From positions 3,244,001-3,308,000 of the forward strand of contig JAILWY010000026.1 of assembly GCA_022113835.1 (NCBI GenBank): a stretch of 64,000 bases of DNA, read 5' to 3'. Every line of letters begins with the position of its first letter. Within the stretch, counting starts at the first letter, position 1. The translations under genes were made by a program, and so were the position numbers. Below, piece after piece: positions 56,603 to 64,000 of the stretch. The notes under the pieces are model-generated. The model saw only the letters and a list, made by a program, of their open reading frames with translations, did no database searches and was not told the origin of the DNA. The DNA comes from Atopsyche davidsoni (lineage: Eukaryota > Arthropoda > Insecta > Trichoptera > Hydrobiosidae).

Positions 56603-59600
56603 CGGTGTCTCCAGTACCTGAAAAAGGCTGCATCATTACTTATTCATCATTGGCTTCACTCAGTCAAAGGTGGCGATGCTCAATGATGGTCTTCACCACA
56701 TTATCACTTGCGGTAACGACCGACTGATTGTCTTTCAGGTTGAATAAACCTTGCGAAATTCCTGCAATTTCATTTTTCAACACGTTTACTACACAATAAA
56801 CACGCGCGAATAAAATTATTTACAAATCGAGGATTTTATTTTGGATTCGCTAATGAATTATTAATTTTATTCGTTAGTGGAATTCGGCATGTGTGTGATG
56901 TCAGCATCTTATGAAAGCCCAATTCAAAAAATACATGTCACGAACGGAGTCCGAGCTCACGCATTACAGCAAACGTGCCCCACCTGTATAGCTTTTGCAC
57001 CACGAAATAGATACTATCACATTCGTGGAAAAATGGCGAAAACGCAACTTGATTTTGAAATAATTTTGAAGCTTTCTTCATTTAAATACGGGTATTTAAA
57101 AAAAGCGCTTATCATATTTACAAACTTTCTATAATTCATAATTATAACATATTCAAATAAATTAAGGGTTAAAAAGGATTTTTTTTTTGAATATCAAAAA
57201 GCGGCACATTTCACTTAATCCTAAGCATTTTTAGCAATTTTTTCTTTATTAAATCTTGAATTATTAATAGTTTATAAAATACGATAATATAGTACCTTTA
57301 TCAACAGGCCAGCTTAGTGCTATAGTTTGTTAGTATGCTTTAACATGCAACAACCTAAATAATATGATATTGATAATAAATCATCACCTGCCTATAATTC
57401 TTAATATTTAAGGTATACTAACACTACAGTGTTAAAAATATCAGTTTCATGTAAACATAGTATTTTAGTCGTGAGAGCTATGCTGTTGTACGAAAATTCT
57501 AATATTTCTCCTGTCTGTGATATATACAGGTTCTCAATCGTAGTTAGTATGACAGCCGACAGACTCTTTCTACCTGGAACATAACAATAATAAAGCCCTA
57601 TTGCTTTGCAAACGGACAGGTAGCCCGGAAGACGTTTTTCCATACACGACATTCCAAGCCATTCCGAAAAAAAAATTGTACCTTCGTTATTGCAACGTCG
57701 TTACTAAAAACGAAAATCATTCCAATAGATTGCACCATATTGCACCACATAATATTTAATTATCATGAATGAATGAATGAATTTGTTTTCTTTGTGGTTA
57801 TAATTTAATAATTCAACAGCTCACAACTGAAAGACCACAATAAAAAGAAATAATCATTTTCGTGTTGTTTTTTATAAAATGTTTTATTTTTATGTTGATA
57901 TTAGTTTACCTGATAGTTATCGTCGTCTGCAGGATCTAATGAATCATCAAAGATAATCTGATAAGAAAATCAATCACAAAGCCATTTACAACACATAATA
58001 TCTAATAATTATTCATGAAAATGTAGCGTTTTCACTTTCCTACTCGCGGATCTCTGTATTGATCTCGTACGACAGTTTTTTTTCCTTTTAATTGCGAGGC
58101 GAGCGACTCGACGGACCTTGTCCATTATGCAATAAACGAGTTACTAGTCGCTTCAAGTTCAAGAGAATATTGTATAACTGAACCGCCCGCGGCCCAAGGC
58201 GAGCAGAAGAAATGGCAGTGAACTTCTACTGCGGTGAGTGCTGCAATCTTGCAAAGTTGTTTACAGTCACTCTTACGCAACCCGAGCCCCGGATAAAAAA
58301 AACTATTAATGGTATTAAACATTGAGCCTTGAGAGATGAGATGCAGATATTTATAATAATCAGATTTTTGTTTCCAATTTCACGAAACGGCAAGTGTGAA
58401 ATCGGCTTAAATTCGTCAGTAGATTCAACAATTGCATTTGTCATGAATTCTCCGCAGGTGACCCAAACATTCCAACACTTGGTGTATTTATTCTTTAACT
58501 GTACTCAGCCACCTCTCTTACCGAGATGTATCGATGTAGTTATTCCGATGTTGCGTATGTTTTATTTGTATTCCCATTCGCCATAATGTCAACAGCCACG
58601 AGTACCGGCCGGACAACTGGTTGTGGAGTCCCGTTGGGAAGAATTGATACGTTAGCTGTTACAGACACCGCATCCAATATGGGAGAAATTCATTAAGATC
58701 GTATTGCGCGTTTGAGATAAGTGCCAGTGCTGGTGATCAAAGGCACTGGATGCAAATTAAACACACCAGTCACTAAAAGCAGGTGGTCTTGAGACTGACG
58801 TTCAAATTTACATCTGACTATTTAATAATTGACGTATTTTGATATCTTTACACGAGCGTTCATGTTTGCTTTGAGTACGGATGAATTATTATTCATGATT
58901 TACAAAGTGCTGTTTACATGTCGTGACACATTTGATTATTGTATTTTCTCGTGTTTCAACCATTTCAGAAGTCATCCTTAAGTTTTTTCGACATGAACGA
59001 CGGTCCATATCCTACGCAATCTTGCTGTTCGTGCAACAATACACCCGGTTAAAGTTAAGTCGTATTTATCTTAATTGACATTATGTCCTATTGAGAAATG
59101 AGTCGTTGCTTTTTTAGCTTTGCTTGGCTTAAATAATTTATTCATTTAATCTGTTCGGAAGCTGAAAGGTCTGACAAGTGATAAACGTGTAATTTCATTA
59201 TGTAAATTTATAATGCGGAACAAAATACTCATAAAGTTACCAGCCACTATGGTTATTTATGTCGGTGATAATGGAATTCTAAAAAAGTGTCAAATGTAAG
59301 ATGGTATAAAGTAGGCCTTCGTTTTTTTATTATTTTGCAGACAAATAAATACATTATGAAGCAGACACTTAATTTTATTATTCATCATATTTAGCTGTCA
59401 GAGAACATTGAATGAGAATTTGCTGAAGCTCTTTTAATATTTAAAGAAATATTTAGTCAATTCAATGTCATTTCTTTCAAATCTTAAATGAAACGAACTA
59501 AATACAAACTAGGTAGATACTGTAAGATTGTTATGAGTTGTGAACAGTTATGAGTTGACTTTTCAATTGATTTTTAATTCTAAGAAAAATGTGTTTTTTT

Positions 59601-59984
59601 TTCAAAGAAATTTCAGTTCTGCAGCCATTGTATTCGTGCGCCCGTATCATGTATTTTATTTACAGTTACACGATTTCAGGAAATGCATCGATTCCTAAAG
59701 AAATGTAACTGATTTTCCTAACAATTTAAATCACGGTCGCAAAAATAAGTACTATCCAAAAAAAATATTTTTCAATACTTCCCTGCGCCAAATATACTTT
59801 TTTTGGTTTACATATTCGAAACAGAGTTTAATTATAATTTTACAATTAAAAAAAAGCATAAATTCGTAACACAGTAAGCGTAGCATAAAAGACTCTATTA
59901 CTCGTCCATCACTCAAACACGCGAAGACTCAAGTCCCCAGGCAATAGTTAGAGCTTTGATGTGCGAGCCGCGTTTGGGCCCTGC
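56603..59984. other. AT-rich to mixed non-coding stretch
   Basis: (ATGA)n microsatellite at 57765-57782. A CCGCAG then GTGACC acceptor-like site at 58455. No gene is supported. Confidence 0.4.
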
Positions 59985-60160
59985 TCAACAAGAACAGCGT
60001 TCAACAGAGACCGCGGTCAACGAGGACCGCGATCAACTAGGACCGCGATCAACTAGGACCGCGATCAACTAGGACCGCGGTCAACGGGAACTGCGGTCAA
60101 CAGGGACAGGGACCACAGGGACAAGGGCCACAGGGACAGGGGTCAACAGGGACCGACGGC
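59985..60160. repeat. GC-rich minisatellite, 16-bp then 15-bp period
   Basis: Seven consecutive 16-mers from 59985 to 60096, all starting TCAAC. The consensus is TCAACTAGGACCGCGA, and three neighbouring units (60033-60080) are nearly identical. The array then changes to 15-mers of the type GACAGGGACCACAGG (60104-60133), followed by a divergent 16-base unit and GACCGACGG. Every 16-mer with GACCGCGRTC is partly self-complementary. The Pro-Cys-Gly-rich minus frame across it is a by-product of the repeat. Confidence 0.9.
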
Positions 60161-60439
60161 GATCCAAAGCAAAAGTGTGTCAAGCGAGCGGCTGTACAGT
60201 TGCTCCTCGGGCTCTCGAGCGTCTTCACTGTGACCCGAGATGCGGAGAATGGTGGCCTTTGAGCTCGATGCACAATGCAGGTCACAATAGTATACGAAGA
60301 AACGTAATATTTTTATTCAATCAAAGACTACCAGGAAATAACGCAATCAGCGTTACTAAAAATTATTTTTGAAAGTTTTATAGTAGACACATAACGGATA
60401 TTTTGCACAGTACTTATTTTATGAAAATATGATTGTGAA

Positions 60440-61030
60440 TATAAATTAAGAATCAATTTTGTGCCTTTTTAGTTTTCGTGTGCTTGAAATTCGGCATGGT
60501 AATTCCGAGGTGGAAACGTCGTTCAGGCTCCATGTGCATCGGAATTCGCTGTTTCGCGTTAAAATGTAACTGCGCATTCCGACAGGAAGAGATTGTTAGC
60601 TCCGCGTGAATAGGTTCGTTTGAACCTGAAGTAACGAGTAAGGGAGCCCTTGCGACTCCCATTCGCAGCGAGGCCGGGTTCGTTCTGCGCGAGCACAATG
60701 GGGCGGTGATGAGTCCGCGCCGCCCTCTCCGACACGTTTCCTTTGAATTCCTCGCGCGCGTTTCCCACACGGCCCTCCAGCCTCGCCATTTTTCTGCATA
60801 TTTCATTTTAGCGGCAGATTTATTTGTTAGTAAAAGCCGTGGCGGTGCGGTCGAAGACCCGGGTGGCCTTTTCGGAATTTCGCCTCGCGGAATGTATCGA
60901 GAGGCGCCCGATTGCGCTTTGTACGGCCGCCGGTACCGTAACGCGGTGATGCGGTCGCCGGTGCATCAATGGGACTGTCGCGTCACGTCACGGCACACAT
61001 GCCCGAAATGCACGTGACATGTCGTGATGT
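60440..61030. promoter_or_regulatory. CpG-rich block
   Basis: Dense CpG from about 60590 to 60980 with overlapping open frames on both strands (117, 76 and 67 minus; 103 plus). This is typical of stop-poor GC DNA. No TATA-initiator pair or splice donor was found. Possible promoter or regulatory island of an unknown gene. Confidence 0.25.
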
Positions 61031-61159
61031 CATAATTTTTGACCTAAAATTGTTTTTTAATAATTCACGCCTTTTAAAACCGTATAGCTCTGTTCGTTGA
61101 ACGTGACACTGGCCAAATTATAACATCACATTATTTATTTAAAATTTTAAATATCAAAA

Positions 61160-61620
61160 AGCGTCCGTACTTTTCAGTTGAATTATGCTAAGGTGTGTGG
61201 GTTTGAAAAGCAGGTGAACCGCACATTGGAATGTTTGTACGGACCCCTGCAGAGTTGAGGTTGGACAATCGCGTCCACGCAGCCAGCATGCCGAGCGCTC
61301 GCAATAAACAGTAAAGCGGAGAACGGTCTGTTCGCATTCACGTTTAATTTCCGACTTCAATCCCGGCGCATTGAAAGCGATTCATACACCGCAAGTCATC
61401 ACACTGACACCGTTCCGATCCGTTGTCTGTTGTCTGTGCCCTCCGCCGTTCACGTTCAGATTTAATTGAAAGATCTGATCTGGTCGGGTCGGTTCTGGAG
61501 TTAGCCTCCGACCTGTAGTCGCCGGTACCGTTCGAGCAGTTCCTCCAGCTTGCGGACCGTTGGCAGGGTTGACCAGCTGCGTCAGCCGGAGGACACGCTC
61601 CCAGATCCTTTCTTTCTTAA
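61160..61620. other. Second GC-rich block, possible coding relic
   Basis: On the minus strand a short frame ending in TAA at 61501 reads TVRKLEELLERYRRLQVGG, a heptad-like amphipathic stretch. Upstream, in another phase, WERVLRLTQLVNPAN is readable. The frame change suggests a decayed coding sequence, but the family is unknown. Confidence 0.2.
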
Positions 61621-64000
61621 ACTATTCTTTAATACCTCGACAAAGTAGACCAAATTTAAATATATTTGAAAAACAAATTTTTAAACATTTTTTTCAATAA
61701 TTATAAGTTGTTTTTTAGTTCTTATTTATTCAGCAAAGAAATTTATTTTAAATTAAATTATTATTTACAAAGTTTTAAATAATTTTACAAATCAACTATT
61801 TTTAACATACGATACTTATTTTACATTTTTTTTAAAACAACAAGTCACAGGGTAAAATAGTTTTGATTTCTGTATATAAAAAAAATATAATTTTGGGTTG
61901 TCCTCCATTCGCAGAGCATCTCTCTGCAACCCTGTTGCAGGGAGCGCGACCTATTCACCGCATGAATTATTCACATAAGTAATTGGGCTGCTCGCCCGTG
62001 CAGTCCAATTTCGAGTGACCCCAGGCAAGACCATAATTAACGAGGATCACGATGTATGAATAACGCTAACGATGCAGTTCGATTCTGCAGAACGGCCGGC
62101 TGCTCCACTTGCAGACCATCAAGGTGTGCAGTCCTCGAAGACGTACCGAGGCAGTGTTTGCAGTGTAAATCTTCATTATTGCATTCAAACTCTAGGGCAC
62201 GAACTACATATTATCAAACTAACATCTCGCATATACAATGATGGCAAAAACTGTTGATTTTTTAAAAAATATAGAATTTTTAGAATCTTGAAAGTTAATT
62301 GAAAGTCTTTCACATATAAGATAACACAAAGTTATTTGTCATGATGAAAAAAATTATCTAATGTAATATTCTGTAATTAAAACTCAGCATAATTATACAA
62401 GACAAATTAATTTATTACTGTGAATATCATGAAAAAAAATTCAATCGATTTTTCATTGTTTTGCAAATGTTTTATTTACGTAAAATGTTACACAGCAGAC
62501 ACAGTTGCATTTGCTTCCAATCGCTTTTAGCCGCTCGCTTTCCACATCTCCCTGTCTCCAGTTCATGCAGTTCAAACAAAACAAGTGAGACTTAAAAGTA
62601 TGTTTTTACAAACTAAAAATATAAAGTATTTCAGTATATAATATTTGGACATTTAATTTAATTAAAATATCTGCTGATTAAGCTAGCAAGGTTTTTCTGT
62701 ATCGCTTCCCTAATACATTCGCGTCGCGAGTTTCTGTTTGTTGCACAGACAGTACAGGCCCATGCAGTGTAACCACGACCTTAGTCAAACATAGGTGTAG
62801 TTCCTGGTCATATCCTCTGGTCGCCTAGCAACAGCGTCCTATGGGATCAGGAGCCCAGCGGAGGTATCGCATACCGCGGCGCGCAACGGTTCAGGGCGAT
62901 GTTATGGCGAAGTCGGGTTCTGCCCAGTCCGCCATGCTCCTGGTACATTCCTCGTATTTTCTCATGATGATTCTCCCTTTCCCGAGCAAGGTTTTCTAAC
63001 TTCAACAGGCGTGCGTTTTTTTGCTTATTTTATACAGATAATTCATATTGTTTCCTTTTTTGGACAGCCCTCGCCGTGTATATGGCCTCGGAGCATGCAA
63101 CACGTTTCGATGCGCTGTGAGCTCTTTGATGTTATATCATTACTCAGATTTTATGTTTCAATCGGAAAGTCCTTTCTTATCAATCGGAAACCGGGTTTTT
63201 CTCGGTTTCAAGTCGTAACGCGCTTGCATTCTTCTGCGATATAATGATGACTTCTTGAGAACAGCTTTAAGAGAATTATTATTTTATGTGAAATTCTCAC
63301 ATGGCATAAAAGAGATTGGCTTTAATAAAAATATAAAATGTTACAGAATGAGTATTATCTCACACGATGTTTTTAAATGAAATACAATCACTTTAGACAA
63401 TTTTATTTATTTAAATAAATTTTTAAATTCAATATTGAACCGGGTTTAAGTACAAATTCTTTAAAAATACAACTCTTGGGTTTTATATCAGATTATTTCA
63501 GTGTACTTGCTGATGCTTCGAATCAAATGCTCGCCTCTAGATTTCCCGAGGACGGCAGGAGCACATGAGTTAGAATAGATGCAAACTAGTACTGCACAGT
63601 AATAATTTATATGTTTACGGTCTTATCCAGGAGTAATCGTACAACTGGAAATATTTTCAAAGATTTTGCCGACAGAGCAGCTGTATACAATAAAGCAAAT
63701 ACACAATTGCGCAAATTTCCGCTCCTTCCTCGCGGTCGAACCGCTAGTAAGCAAATAACTTACACGAAAAACAATGCATAACGGGAATTCATACTTTACA
63801 ACTTTTCGTAGAAAGCATAAGAGCTTTACGATGAACATTGGAGTGCTGTTCCGAGGTGGACTCGAGAGGCTGCGCGACCGCCGGATAGAGTGCCATCTGC
63901 CAGCCATTCAATGTTAACTCTTGACACGCCACCAGGAAGTCAAAATATATCAGTAATTACACCTAATCAGGAAACATTTTAATGTCTTAGTTAAATTCGA
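61621..64000. other. AT-rich stretch with GC pockets to the window end
   Basis: Pockets lie at 61900-62170, 62700-62990 and 63830-63910. Short frames across them (61-94 codons) are unrecognised. A small GAAACCG/CGGTTTC stem lies at 63187-63210. No gene is supported. Confidence 0.4.

Noticed and set aside
60097..60285. Pro-Cys-Gly-rich minus frame
   Set aside because: It is the direct translation of the minisatellite unit.
1..64000. CRISPR arrays, bacterial operons, phage or viral genes
   Set aside because: No regularly spaced repeats, no ribosome-binding-site-linked gene runs and no long open frames. All signals are of a eukaryotic genome.

Overview
The window looks like insect (arthropod) nuclear DNA, mostly non-coding. 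It is AT-rich and CpG is not depleted in the GC-rich patches. It carries an interstitial run of the arthropod telomere repeat TTAGG, several tRNA-derived SINE heads, and relics of hAT, piggyBac and TA-target (Tc1/mariner-type) transposons. It also holds short retroelement ends with hammerhead-like ribozyme cores of the kind known from Penelope-like elements. I see no bacterial operon, CRISPR array or complete multi-exon protein gene. I cannot name the host genes, and the species cannot be fixed from the sequence alone.

Layout. 1-7.9 kb is AT-rich with one open frame (394-690) that may be an exon, GC pockets and a 298-bp tandem duplication (5110-5687). 7.9-9.1 kb holds a 1.1-kb palindrome joined to a tRNA-like SINE head. 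9.1-18.7 kb is AT-rich with a palindromic insertion at 16.7 kb that carries two hammerhead-like ribozymes facing opposite ways. 18.7-19.0 kb is a CpG-rich island. 22.4-24.8 kb is a nest of mobile elements: a hAT transposase relic split by a SINE-derived insertion, a snap-back insertion, and a piggyBac relic with the end of its transposase. This is followed by a plausible terminal coding exon (24523-24770) and a poly(A) signal. 24.8-37.5 kb is AT-rich with a spliced-looking GC-rich exon candidate on the minus strand (32911-33065). 37.5-40.4 kb holds three further retroelement ends and a 387-bp TA-flanked MITE.

41.0-42.0 kb is the clearest gene start: a CpG island, a TATA-like box, a perfect arthropod initiator, and a roughly 330-nt leader ending in a consensus 5' splice site. 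The leader runs into an intron that probably covers much of the remaining window. Supporting this, a juxtaposed 3'/5' splice site at 56596/56597 fits the recursive-splicing consensus of very long insect introns. On the minus strand at 47.1 kb a 42-codon frame encodes a membrane peptide with a good ATG context. It overlaps a consensus splice donor, so it is either a micropeptide gene or the first coding exon of a membrane protein. The right end (60-62 kb) has a 16-bp minisatellite and two GC-rich blocks.

The strongest cross-window pattern is that at least six unrelated short insertions are internal palindromes. Three of them are flanked by direct repeats of 12-19 bp. This points to a recurrent snap-back or twin-primed retrotransposition process rather than one element family. 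Two of the palindromes involve hammerhead-like ribozymes.
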